A stretch of DNA of 37,560 nt from a virus, in IMG/VR virus record IMGVR_UViG_3300042294_002561, positions 1 through 37,560 of that record; one strand, written 5' to 3'. Below are positions 25,101 through 31,508 of this stretch, one piece after another. Position 1 is the first letter of the stretch; each line of letters opens with the position of its first letter. The notes below the pieces were generated by a model. It saw only the letters and a program-made list of their open reading frames with translations. It had not been told where the DNA came from and ran no database searches. A program made the position numbers and the translations under genes.

Positions 25101-28049
25101 GTGTCCCTCGCGAACATGGACCGCGAGAAGGTCAAGCGCATCAAGACGCTCTATGCGCGGGCCGGCAAGACGCTGAACGACGCGGATCTGCTGGAGATGC
25201 TGAAGAGCGGCAAGCTCGCCGACTACGGCGAGGCGATCATCGCCAAGAACCAGCAGCTCCTGCAGACGTGGCTGACGACCGCCATGACGGATGGCAACGG
25301 AAACATCCGCCCTGGCAGCAAGTCCATGCTCGCGGTGCTCTCGCCTCTCCGTGCCGCCGCCAAGCGGATCGGGACGGAGGAGCACATGCGCGACTTCGAG
25401 GCGTACCTCGCCGCCAAGCGAGAGCTCGCCTTGCTGGAGTCGGGACGCATCACGGTCGCCCCGACCGGCATCGTCGACATGCGGGATTCGATCGCCCGCA
25501 TCGAGGCCAGGTACGGCGATGCGATCAAGCTGACCTACGCCGACTACATGCAGTGGTGGAGCGGCGCCCTTCAGTACGTGAAGGACAACGATCCATTCCT
25601 CGCCAAGGTCTTCGACAAGATCGAGGAGGTCGAGCGGAAGTACAGCACGTCGGGCACGTACGTCCCGTTGCAGCGGATCGCGTTCGACCTCGCCGTCGGG
25701 CAGGGCGTGAAGGCGAGCTTGGCCGATGCGTTCGACATGCAGGTGATGGAGGCCGGCGCGAAGCCGATCGCCGGCAGCCGAGTGACGGGTGGCGCGTTGG
25801 TCGGATCTCCCAGCCCGAGGTTCGACGTGCTGCAGACCGCCGAGTCCAGCCTGCAGGCGCTGCTCACGATGACGCACAAGCGCATGCTGACGCGCGCCGT
25901 CGTGAACGCAGGGACGGTGTTCGACATGAAGTCGTACGCCTACGAGATCCCGATCGAGGATCAGCCGGACTTGTCGACCACGTCCGCCGCCGGCAACGAC
26001 GCCATCGGATTGCTGAAGGCGGGCGATCTCGACATGGTCGCCGGCATGGCGGTGGTGGCGGAGGGCAAGTCGGTCAACGCCGATGGCCGCATCATCGTGG
26101 ACCTCGTGGATCTGGTCGAGATCCCTGGCGAGGTCGAGGTGGACTTGGACGGCAATCCCGTGCTCGACGAGGACGGCAACCCCAAGCCCGCCACGAAGAC
26201 GGTGCGCCGCCGGTTCAGCTTGGACGAGAACGTGGTGCATGCCATTGCGACCGTCGATCCGCACGAGGTTGGCCGCAGCACCAAGTCGCTCTTCGTCCTG
26301 AAGAAGATCCTCCAACTGTCCTCGCGCACGTTCAAAACGTTCGCGACGGGCGTCAACGTCAGCTTCCAGATCCTGGCCGCTCCGGTCATGGACTTCGGCA
26401 CGACATTCCTCAACGGCACGCAGCCCTACTGCGGACTGCGCATGCCGCTGGACTTCACGTACACGATGGGCCGTCTCGCGCTTGCGGAGGCAAATGTCAG
26501 GTACGAACCGTACGAGCAGTACAAGGCGCTGTCCGGTGGCTTCGACTCTGGTTGGGGCAGCGTCCAGAAGAACGCCACGATCGAGGCGATTGGCAGGTCG
26601 CGCAGGCAGAAGATCATCGACCTGAGCAAGAGCGTGTTCACCCCATGGAACGGGGAGATCTACGCCCTGCTCGAGCGCACGCTGTCCTTCAGCTCCCGCA
26701 CTGGTCGCATCCTCGAGATGAAGCAGGCGCTGAAGCAGGCGGGCTACTCTGGCACTGGGCCTCTCAGCCAAGAGCAGGCTGCCGCCGCCATCACCGCCTT
26801 GCGCAGGGTCACCACCAACTGGAGCCTGACAGGCACCACGGTTGGTGAACTCAACCAAATCATCCCGTACTTCTCGGTGTCGTTCGTGACGATGCGGGAC
26901 TACATCCGCTCGGCGAACAAGCAGATGTCCAATCCGAGCACGCGGGTGCAGTACGCGATCAAGACCGGTGCCTTGCTGGGAGCGGCGGCTGCGTACTGGG
27001 CGATGGCCCACGACGACGAGAACGAGGCGATGAAGGAGGCGTACGCCAACGCTTCCTACGAGGACCGCATGCGGTACTGGATCTTCGGCTACAAGTCCGA
27101 AGACGGCACGAACGAGGTGGTGCGCATCCCGAACCCGATGACCGAGTTCCTGCCCGCCAAGATGGTACAGGCGGCGCTGGACGGGATGTACTCAAGCGAT
27201 CCGTATGCCACGGGCAACTGGCTGAAGACGATCATCACCAACTTCATGCCCGGCTTGATGCCTGCGCCGGCTGCCGCTGCAGTCGAGTCGATGTGGAACA
27301 AGAACGACCTGAACAAGGCGATCATGGATGCGACGTTCAATGTGCTTGGCGTCTCATCCACTCCGAGCGCCACGCCTCTGGAAAGCAGCTACGGCAGGGG
27401 GCCGGCACAGGAGCGGGTCACCCCCTACACCAGTTCGGCTGGTGCGTTGTTGAGCGAGATCCTGAACGGCCAGGCTTCGCCCCGCCAGATGGACCAGATG
27501 CTCGAGTCGTTCTTGGCCGGCGCCCCCGACCAGGTCCAGAGCATGCTGGAGATGACTGGGCTTGCGACCAGCAACAAGCCGGTCGCCGTGCAGCAGGCGC
27601 CTGGGTTTAACACCCTAAGTCCCGTCAGCCGATTCATCTCGAAGACCGGCCCGTACAGCATGCGCTCGCCCAAGATCCAAGAGCTCAGTGCTGCGCTGGA
27701 GGCGGCGAGGAAACTGAAGGAGTCCACGAGAGTGCCCGAGACGCCGCTCATGGCCTTGGAGTTGCGTGCCCTCGAGGATGCATTCGGCTGCGTCACTGCG
27801 CTCCACTACATCGCGAACTACCACCCAACCATGAGTCGCGAGCAGCGGCAGAAGCTGCAGAAGTTCGCGGTCGAGATCGCTGTCGATGCGACCGGCAAGG
27901 TGCAGAGAGGGGCGATCGCCGAGGACTACCAGCGTTGGGATCCATTGTCTCGAGGATTGAAGCAGCAGCGAGAGCTGATTCAGAATGAAGCTCTAGCCCA
28001 AAAGCCAGGGTACTACCCATCCATCGACTGGAGCAAGTTGCTGCGCTGA
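19113..28049 (+). CDS. Giant polyvalent virion protein: C5-cytosine methyltransferase, metallopeptidase, LPD38-like end
   Basis: A 2978-residue protein. Residues 1-330 include Gly/Ala-rich hydrophobic segments (IPGGAGLAAGAALYSAQGG; VGGAIGAVPGAASGVAARLL) suited to membrane insertion; residues about 490-960 are coiled coil. Residues 978-1270 hold DNA cytosine-C5 methyltransferase motifs in order: FSGMGT (983-988), PVCKEFS with catalytic-position C1047, ENV (1086-1088), QRRER (1125-1129), SRALARLQGLP (about 1235-1245) and GNGV (1264-1267). A winged-helix-like segment follows (about 1310-1410). HEVGH (1843-1847) with HEGVAEF (1895-1901) marks a gluzincin-type zinc peptidase. Residues about 2390-2700 (IPYFSVSFVTMRDYI; RYWIFGYK; VVRIPNPMTEFLP) resemble the LPD38 domain of polyvalent proteins. 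Last of three consecutive internal proteins, so probably injected with the DNA (inference). No Shine-Dalgarno is evident before the ATG. Confidence 0.8.
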   Translation: MAQDPKKLPQGQPQEQAPLDMYAGSGTFDTYLDYMDSMYGPETSDADLNAVQYYQNILGADIFEQPAQPAAPAIAGVQPAQEQGGTLLDDFMAAGENFGGSFGRTVKSMVTGIPRLMFDYAVNRNVPFTEVDDELRRRIDAEAARLGVSRDVLQNQLWKNIEPEAASYLPGMSDFLGIPDRLDKRFARRPQEQQNTVIANVAGGVGSFLPTLPVAFIPGGAGLAAGAALYSAQGGYEAYGQARDEGASFEDALVGGAIGAVPGAASGVAARLLVAQRMFAGWNNASGGKIEKMADAINRNVLTRLGSAGAVEGASEILDELFIKAGVAYATDQDLLELENLEKDLAKSGEVGAQTGIAIRAIIEGIIAGRSRGSKGLSPTINDKPIFNEETGEPLPRAPVAVSPVAAESLGRGAATPFGPVQSRTIVDKYVQQATQQPDLLPIDTPVNEMAAIIAAEEGIDIGIATATARAVRERLDVTDRQNRPPQLTNYTKVDPVDPRTWSEGMDEEAARKEYNDGLRRFVADYKAYEEAQKAAQAQEVRQRQAMGGRGVTDKERKELRADINRKYTELAAQGERDVGEAQRTYLREVYVEELIAANRPALMAGNPTESEYQRRVRSLIAQDNSRPEMRDTPEAQRDAEFYKEKLLESYRQREELDAAELAQLEADYQVELDQIAAELQARQQEFLAGVERLTEAEAPARKEEMQQLKDYLGLLKREAVRRQKGVRSLMKQRKEAEQVAQFEMEQAQAQFGPEAESPERKSQMGQLRDYFSRLEVEYERLSKGYAEAAKQRKLTIEQAETAQKELNELFTGGMETAERDAKLKEMEADFLKKYGTMEGAPVRTEEQEAAYAEFEAARSGLVQAFETATDDAKKARDDIEAINFNISSIQKEIRAELAAGNPARIKELQGTLKQAQDLLKQKQKEETEATKRVREARDNLQRDPNYIASDREGEIAPERSIEPTAASVTVAPSAPPRIASFFSGMGTVEAMLGKVSHVLAVEHEQDIVDAYNEAHGTKFQSASVFDINIDDVKDANPDLFHASPVCKEFSVAKFGQRNPDVDEVRSAQQIAKVIREVQPPAVTIENVPGYNDFPPFQNIVSALKEAGYKYRILIVDAADYGAAQRRERLIVQAVRSGELPPVPEKTGPADWYEQTKDLLASAEESPMGPDELARIKSMIQKGTLDGTKPIITMGGSAFKGKANASNSGGPAPTLPASPNQVVRVLFPDGRTVRVPSRALARLQGLPDLLTLPARATTAKKVLGNGVHGVITEKFIRPLLPASGRSEAKPVAPVTLQDKDRPVPAAKNKYALTDKDAGVMLARSMPEVYGSANQQRRNGLQRALQVVAEPGREYVTIDDVLNVIPGKKDEKLQDRRLRVQEYLATLVQGGLIQPVDGGGQRTYHLTLATAESLRKEATPPAPTPQVQAAPAAAAAKPPVVLEFKTGPQKGIWLEVYGRIQDLPDNEDVVEQYGQDVINELVALDDAANSISVSNKAADLLRELFDDARSMIEGAIQSKIYEHGTDNSGKPVTRQKIEAEYRIYEKYLEQLDRALNAPSAPPSGPVFGRPGAQPAIGKVQRIGPEAVVGQPAPGKTPYQYRIEAALKASVNAMDMDFVAPEARLEVGVATQQTIDNIERASDQQLLQMIDSSQPLGLQAVADVTEMDRFGQPIVKSVKVEVRALDKKITTAVQWMAQRVLAAGELRRRAALAALNADVKRSEAARGAPSTPGGKFGRPRQFYDATTGKEMPADVRRGQPIIDLQDSPGNEGFGLTGTIEDTLDKPQGEPVNKLQLRDAVRQVADIVQAPLLVANMSGKPMVGTYDPRRNMIAVQSSFNFVASLHEVGHGIVATLFGAGDAGPRNLDDVMPPTVRAEMERLGRTIYGTTVPEGGYMHEGVAEFTAGYVLRPERYNRQYPATAAWYQDMLNKQPELARAMGNAQDLFSSYRFQGSEARQRATRVDRENPTNKNTVQRIYDRMRDVFKMETLERRFTNSMVSLANMDREKVKRIKTLYARAGKTLNDADLLEMLKSGKLADYGEAIIAKNQQLLQTWLTTAMTDGNGNIRPGSKSMLAVLSPLRAAAKRIGTEEHMRDFEAYLAAKRELALLESGRITVAPTGIVDMRDSIARIEARYGDAIKLTYADYMQWWSGALQYVKDNDPFLAKVFDKIEEVERKYSTSGTYVPLQRIAFDLAVGQGVKASLADAFDMQVMEAGAKPIAGSRVTGGALVGSPSPRFDVLQTAESSLQALLTMTHKRMLTRAVVNAGTVFDMKSYAYEIPIEDQPDLSTTSAAGNDAIGLLKAGDLDMVAGMAVVAEGKSVNADGRIIVDLVDLVEIPGEVEVDLDGNPVLDEDGNPKPATKTVRRRFSLDENVVHAIATVDPHEVGRSTKSLFVLKKILQLSSRTFKTFATGVNVSFQILAAPVMDFGTTFLNGTQPYCGLRMPLDFTYTMGRLALAEANVRYEPYEQYKALSGGFDSGWGSVQKNATIEAIGRSRRQKIIDLSKSVFTPWNGEIYALLERTLSFSSRTGRILEMKQALKQAGYSGTGPLSQEQAAAAITALRRVTTNWSLTGTTVGELNQIIPYFSVSFVTMRDYIRSANKQMSNPSTRVQYAIKTGALLGAAAAYWAMAHDDENEAMKEAYANASYEDRMRYWIFGYKSEDGTNEVVRIPNPMTEFLPAKMVQAALDGMYSSDPYATGNWLKTIITNFMPGLMPAPAAAAVESMWNKNDLNKAIMDATFNVLGVSSTPSATPLESSYGRGPAQERVTPYTSSAGALLSEILNGQASPRQMDQMLESFLAGAPDQVQSMLEMTGLATSNKPVAVQQAPGFNTLSPVSRFISKTGPYSMRSPKIQELSAALEAARKLKESTRVPETPLMALELRALEDAFGCVTALHYIANYHPTMSREQRQKLQKFAVEIAVDATGKVQRGAIAEDYQRWDPLSRGLKQQRELIQNEALAQKPGYYPSIDWSKLLR

Positions 28050-28050
28050 C

Positions 28051-28329
28051 ATGGACAAGAAGATCGACCTCTCGGCCTCCGCCGTGCCCATCGGAGTCGT
28101 CATCACGGTGCTCGGCAGCGTGATCGGCGGCACAGCGGTGGCCGTCAAGACCATGGTCGACTTGGGCAACGAGGTGAATGCGTTGCGCAGCGACATGAAC
28201 CACAGACTCGAGCTGATGCAGAGGGATCAGAGCAACACATGGACTCGAGCACAGATGGAGGCATGGGCCTGGGAGCTGGCGGCGAAGAACACCGAGGTCA
28301 AAGTACCCGAGGTGCGAGTGGGCAAGTAG
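28051..28329 (+). CDS. Small single-span membrane protein (possible holin or lysis accessory)
   Basis: A 92-residue protein starting one base after the giant gene's stop (TGACATG). Residues about 10-38 are hydrophobic (AVPIGVVITVLGSVIGGTAVAV), and a charged coiled-coil tail follows (LGNEVNALRSDMNHRLELMQRDQ). One membrane span plus a coil fits class-III-like holins, spanin-type proteins or small virion membrane proteins. No lipobox and no adjacent endolysin are present, so a lysis role is only possible. The architecture echoes the first gene in the window (single span, then a polar helix). Confidence 0.6.
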   Translation: MDKKIDLSASAVPIGVVITVLGSVIGGTAVAVKTMVDLGNEVNALRSDMNHRLELMQRDQSNTWTRAQMEAWAWELAAKNTEVKVPEVRVGK

Positions 28330-28340
28330 TACCTTGGCGT

Positions 28341-28439
28341 ATGTACTGGAGCGTAGTCGTCATGCGATTCTGGCGCGTGCGGATCTCGCCCCGAGGCAAC
28401 GCCATCATCCGGCAGTGGAGGAACGAAGACCGTGGCTGA
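28341..28439 (+). CDS. Possible 32-residue basic peptide
   Basis: Short frame (start MYWSVVVMRFWRVRISPRGN) in the 100-base space between two genes. It ends in an overlap with the GTG start of the next gene, which would permit coupling. There is a hydrophobic first half and many arginines, but no ribosome site precedes the ATG. It may be a leader-like peptide or simply chance; the space otherwise holds only the GGAGG site of the next gene. Confidence 0.25.
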   Translation: MYWSVVVMRFWRVRISPRGNAIIRQWRNEDRG

Positions 28440-28776
28440 CCTGAACCAAGCCAAGCTGCTGTCGGCTTCGTCGCTGGAGAACGGTCGTGCCATCGCATTG
28501 ACCGGCAGCGCCCAGGTCGTGCATGTCGCCGTCAACAACACGACGGAATGGGATGTCATCACCCTCTTCGTGAACCACGCCGGCTCCGGCAGTCACATCT
28601 GCGAGATTGACTGGGCCGGCACATTGTTGACGGTCACTGTCGGAGCCAACCAGATGATCGTGGCGTTGGATCGCTGGCGATTGAATAGCGGACTGGAAGT
28701 CAAGGTGCGCCAATCCAGCGGCACGATTGGCGACATGCGCGTGTACGTCACGGTCGACCGCTACCCCGCCGGCTGA
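28432..28776 (+). CDS. Small beta-rich virion protein
   Basis: A 114-residue protein starting at GTG, chosen because GGAGG lies 9 bases upstream and the resulting N-terminus (ADLNQAKLLSASSLENGRAI) is polar and plausible. The sequence alternates Val/Thr strands (QVVHVAVNNTTEWDVITLF; TLLTVTVGANQMIVAL; MRVYVTVDRY), which suggests a beta sandwich. It is followed by the tail-fibre-like gene in a TGATG overlap. Probably a tail appendage or fibre-associated component; no family is recognised. Confidence 0.6.
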   Translation: MADLNQAKLLSASSLENGRAIALTGSAQVVHVAVNNTTEWDVITLFVNHAGSGSHICEIDWAGTLLTVTVGANQMIVALDRWRLNSGLEVKVRQSSGTIGDMRVYVTVDRYPAG

Positions 28777-29597
28777 TGGTCAATCCCCTTCAAACCAACA
28801 ACCGCACGGGAACCAAGTACGGCGGCGTGTCCGCCACTTCGGTTCCGTCGCACAACGTGCTGTCGGATCTGGCGACGGGCGACGACCACCCGCAGTACGT
28901 GCGCACGGACGGAACGCGCGTTGGATGGCCGGTGCCTGCGACTCCGATCACGGATCACGGCGCTTTGACCGGACTTACCGACAACGACCACGTCCTCTAC
29001 CTCGACATCGAGGACTACCAGCAGACGACTGGTGCGAACCCAGACCAGTGCTACATCGCGAACTGCCGCACAGGTGTGGCGTTGGCAACGCTGACGCTGA
29101 CCGCCAACCGCACATATTGGATTCCGTTCGTGGCGCCGGCTCGTGGCGGCACGCTCGAGGACGTGCGCTTGCAGATCACGACTGCTGTCGCCGGCCAGAA
29201 CGTTCGCATCGCTTTGTACAACTGCGTGAGCGATGGATCCGGCAAGCCCCTCACCAGCGACTTCCGCCCAAGCGGGTCGGCCATCGTCAGCGCGACCCAG
29301 AGCACGGCATCGACGGGGACATTCGTATTCTCCTTCGCCAGGGCCCTGACGGCGGGCCGGCTGTACTGGTACTGCCTGATGTCGAGCGGAGCTCCTGCGA
29401 TCCGCGCAGTGTCCACGAACGAAACGGACATGGGACTGGGCTGGCAGATCCCGAGCGGCACCACCACGCCTAACGCCATCACCTACTGGTACGAGACGAT
29501 CACCTACTCGTCGGGTCTGCCAACCAAGGCGGGCACCGAGAGCTACACCAACGGCACGGGATCAGCTCCCGCCATCTTCCACACTTGGAGCGCATGA
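28776..29597 (+). CDS. Tail fibre or appendage protein
   Basis: A 273-residue protein with the hallmark repeats of phage fibre shafts: HNVLSDLATGDDHPQYVRTDG and DHGALTGLTDNDHVLYLD, the His-x-x-Leu...DDHPQY pattern found in many tail fibres. After this comes a beta-rich C-terminal domain of about 180 residues (ANRTYWIPFVAPARGGTLED; GRLYWYCLMSSGAPAIR), probably a receptor-binding or jelly-roll-like head. It starts in a TGATG overlap with the 114-residue gene and ends in an ATGA overlap with the 50-residue gene. It is much shorter than full-length fibres, so other adhesins such as the giant nozzle may do most of the surface work. Confidence 0.7.
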   Translation: MVNPLQTNNRTGTKYGGVSATSVPSHNVLSDLATGDDHPQYVRTDGTRVGWPVPATPITDHGALTGLTDNDHVLYLDIEDYQQTTGANPDQCYIANCRTGVALATLTLTANRTYWIPFVAPARGGTLEDVRLQITTAVAGQNVRIALYNCVSDGSGKPLTSDFRPSGSAIVSATQSTASTGTFVFSFARALTAGRLYWYCLMSSGAPAIRAVSTNETDMGLGWQIPSGTTTPNAITYWYETITYSSGLPTKAGTESYTNGTGSAPAIFHTWSA

Positions 29598-29746
29598 TGA
29601 AGAAGCCTGGACTCTACGCCAACATCCACGCCAAGAAGAAGCGCATTGCCGGCGGCAGCGGGGAGAAGATGCGCAAGCCTGGGTCGAAGGGCGCGCCGAC
29701 CGCCGCTGCGTTCAAGGCATCGGCCAAGACGGCAAGGAAGAAGTGA
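29594..29746 (+). CDS. Conserved-type 50-residue basic phage protein
   Basis: The frame starts at a double ATG overlapping the fibre stop and encodes 50 residues, starting MMKKPGLYANIHAKKKRIAG and followed by SGEKMRKPGSKGAPTAAAF. Small proteins with the KPGLYANIHAK...GSGEKMRKPGSKGAPT pattern are familiar in many tailed phages, usually without a function. It is extremely basic (Lys/Arg about one third of the residues), which would fit nucleic-acid binding or packing in the virion. Last gene of the rightward block. Confidence 0.75.
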   Translation: MMKKPGLYANIHAKKKRIAGGSGEKMRKPGSKGAPTAAAFKASAKTARKK

Positions 29747-29761
29747 TGCCGGCCAACGAGT

Positions 29762-30034
29762 TCAGTCGTAGTCGTAAGCTTGGCGCTCGGACTCGATGAA
29801 GTACAACACGTAGTCGGACAGCAGGCCGACGGTGGTCAGGCGTTCGAGATCCTTCTGCGGGATGTCGATTCGGAACGCCTGCTTGCAGAGCGTGGCGATC
29901 TCGAGGAGGTCGAGCTGGTCGGCGCCGAGGTCGGCGATGAACTCGCAGTCCCTGGACAACTTGTCGTGGGGCACCTCGAGCACATCGGCGACGATGGCGT
30001 AGACCTTCTCGATCGTGGTGAACATGTCAGTCAT
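29762..30034 (-). CDS. Acyl carrier protein homologue lacking the phosphopantetheine serine
   Basis: A 90-residue acidic helical protein that aligns end to end with bacterial acyl carrier proteins: TTIEKVYAIVADVLEVP (helix I), CEFIADLGADQLDLLEI (loop and helix II) and DLERLTTVGLLSDYVLYFI (helix IV), against E. coli FVEDLGADSLDTVEL. The DSL serine that normally receives 4'-phosphopantetheine is Gln40 here (codon CAG at 29915-29917), at least two base changes from any Ser codon, so a single read error cannot explain it. It cannot carry acyl chains in the usual way. It may act as a decoy or adaptor for host ACP partners (inference). Its ATG overlaps the end of the upstream membrane-protein gene (ATGACTGA), so the two are coupled. 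Last gene of the leftward operon. Confidence 0.88.
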   Translation of the reverse strand: MTDMFTTIEKVYAIVADVLEVPHDKLSRDCEFIADLGADQLDLLEIATLCKQAFRIDIPQKDLERLTTVGLLSDYVLYFIESERQAYDYD

Positions 30035-30194
30035 CGTCCCTCTTCAGGTTGTCCAGCTTGTCCAACACCAGGATCGCGAAGAACACGAGCGCGGCTCCGA
30101 CGAGGCCGGTCAACTCCAGCGCAGCGATCATCACCGCCATGAACAGCACTATCTTCAGGCACCACTTGCCGTTCGAATCTTCCTTCTTTGCCAC
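30027..30194 (-). CDS. 55-residue membrane protein in an alternative frame
   Basis: GTG-start frame with GGAG 9 bases upstream. The product has a polar N-terminus (VAKKEDSNGKW), a long hydrophobic stretch at residues 13-44 (CLKIVLFMAVMIAALELTG, then LVGAALVFFAILVL; one long or two short membrane segments) and a charged tail (DKLDNLKRDDD). It lies out of frame inside the 3' third of the nuclease-like gene and overlaps the ACP start by 8 bases. The hydrophobicity, ribosome site and coupling support this as a real gene. Function unknown; the arrangement hints at a membrane partner for the ACP homologue. Confidence 0.7.
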   Translation of the reverse strand: MAKKEDSNGKWCLKIVLFMAVMIAALELTGLVGAALVFFAILVLDKLDNLKRDDD

Positions 30195-30519
30195 AATGCA
30201 TCTCCTTCAGGGTCCATAGCTTCCGCTTGCCGCGTGGGCCACGCTTGGCCCAGCCGTGAACGACAGCGGTGTTCTTCGTGATCCAGATCGCGAGCAGCGG
30301 GTTCGCCTCCAGCTTGGCGACGCGCTCGGCGACGTGGTCGGTGCTCGTGACCTGCACCCCGACGAGCGTGCCATCGGGATGCAGGGCGAGCAGATCGAAC
30401 ATGTTGAACAGGTCGTGTCGAGATCGCGACCACTGATTCCAGCGCTCGACGATCTCGACGTGGTAGCCAGCCGCACGCAGGTGCTTGAGGCTGCGCTGCG
30501 TGGGGCTGACCTTCGCCAT
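30031..30519 (-). CDS. Small PD-(D/E)XK-like nuclease-family protein
   Basis: A 162-residue protein starting at ATG in a TGATG overlap with the annealing-protein gene. Residues 1-107 have a pattern common in phage proteins that resemble restriction-type nucleases: QRSLKHLRAAGYHVEIVERW, then FDLLAL with D42, GVQVTSTDHVAERVAKLE, LAIWITKNTAVVHGWAK and a KLWTLKEM end. In the usual core the second motif is E/Q-x-K. Here it is Q56-V-T58, without the lysine, so activity is uncertain. The last 55 codons (after KEMHCGK) look non-homologous and are read in another frame as the membrane protein, so this tail may be incidental. Confidence 0.6.
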   Translation of the reverse strand: MAKVSPTQRSLKHLRAAGYHVEIVERWNQWSRSRHDLFNMFDLLALHPDGTLVGVQVTSTDHVAERVAKLEANPLLAIWITKNTAVVHGWAKRGPRGKRKLWTLKEMHCGKEGRFERQVVPEDSAVHGGDDRCAGVDRPRRSRARVLRDPGVGQAGQPEEGR

Positions 30520-31508
30520 CACCAGGGAACCGTGTCGTGGTCCTCGTCGGCGACCGGCTCAGGCTCGAGCACGGGCCGGTGGTGCAGCTTGTAGAGTGCG
30601 ACGGCGCAGCGCTGCGCGAACAGGCTCGGCTCCTTGCCGGTGTCCTGTTCCTCGACCGCCTTGCCGACGACCCATCGCAGGCTGGCTTCGCGCTTGCCGT
30701 CGCGCGCACCGTCCGCCGCCTGCGCCCAGGTGTAGTCCTTGAGCGCCGACTTCGAGGTGGCCTGCTTCTCCTTGTTGATGCAGTCCCACTTGTTCCAGCT
30801 CGACCATCCGTCGAACACATTGACGGGGACGCGCACGTTGTAGACCAGCAGGCGACCGTCGAGGGCACGCGCAATGTCATCCGACATGGGCTCGAGCGCC
30901 CCGTCCGACGAGTAGCCCATGGTCTGGATCACCTGCTCGACCTGCGCTTGGATGGGCGCCGGCTTGGCGGTCGGGGCCGGCGGCTGGAGGGTGGACACCG
31001 TGCCGCTGGCGTAGGGCTTGGCACCCTGCACCGTCTCGATCTCGGTCTCGTCCATCATGCCCAGCCCGCACAGCGACAGCACCGCACGGCGCTTGGCCTT
31101 GGTGACGCACTTCATCAGCGCGTTGGCGAGGGCGTCGCCCTTCAGGCCGGCGATGGGCAGCGCGCCGATCTCCTCGGTCGCACGTCCATCCCTGGACTCG
31201 GCGCGCACCGTCACGATGCGCGTGCCCTCGACGGTCTCCTGCCCGAGGATCGACAGCCGGATGCCGTGCAGGCTGGCGAGCTGGTCGGTGCAGGTCTTCG
31301 TGGCGTAGAGGGTGAGCTTGCCCTGCAGGTTGAGGTACTGGAAGGGTTGCGTGGCGGGGTCGAGCCCAGCCCTGGTGCAGCGTGCGGTGTAGTACTCCAG
31401 CCGCTGCATCGTGGTCAGCTTGGACAGGTCGCCGCCGACCACCAGCGCTTCCAGCGTGGCGGGCGACAGCGGCTGCTGCTGCTTGTCAGTCGAGATCAGG
31501 TCGGTCAT
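30519..31508 (-). CDS. Putative single-strand DNA annealing protein (RecT/Erf-like)
   Basis: A 329-residue protein translated from AAAGGAG. The core, residues about 30-170, has the pattern YYTARCTRAGLDPATQPFQY, LQGKLTLYATKTCTDQLASL and KCVTKAKRRAVLSLCGLGM-MDETE, seen in phage proteins of RecT/Erf/Rad52-type recombination modules. A Pro/Ala linker and a Trp-rich C-terminal region (NVFDGWSSWNKWDCINKEKQ) follow. The gene immediately upstream encodes a YqaJ/lambda-type exonuclease, so the two would form an exonuclease plus annealing pair for recombination or genome end processing. Exact superfamily is uncertain; the role rests on the motif memory and on the partner gene. Confidence 0.65.
   Translation of the reverse strand: MTDLISTDKQQQPLSPATLEALVVGGDLSKLTTMQRLEYYTARCTRAGLDPATQPFQYLNLQGKLTLYATKTCTDQLASLHGIRLSILGQETVEGTRIVTVRAESRDGRATEEIGALPIAGLKGDALANALMKCVTKAKRRAVLSLCGLGMMDETEIETVQGAKPYASGTVSTLQPPAPTAKPAPIQAQVEQVIQTMGYSSDGALEPMSDDIARALDGRLLVYNVRVPVNVFDGWSSWNKWDCINKEKQATSKSALKDYTWAQAADGARDGKREASLRWVVGKAVEEQDTGKEPSLFAQRCAVALYKLHHRPVLEPEPVADEDHDTVPW

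Noticed and set aside
23760-27011. 1083-codon open frame opposite the giant polyvalent gene
   Set aside because: Same reason; no recognisable motif, while the forward frame has methyltransferase and peptidase motifs.
28051-28329. Confident holin assignment for the 92-residue protein
   Set aside because: One membrane span is compatible, but there is no endolysin next to it and no family motif, so only a membrane protein is claimed.
30155-30880. 241-codon leftward frame overlapping the annealing-protein and nuclease-like genes
   Set aside because: Ser/Thr/Arg-rich alternate frame with no protein-like segments; the overlapped genes have family-like sequence.
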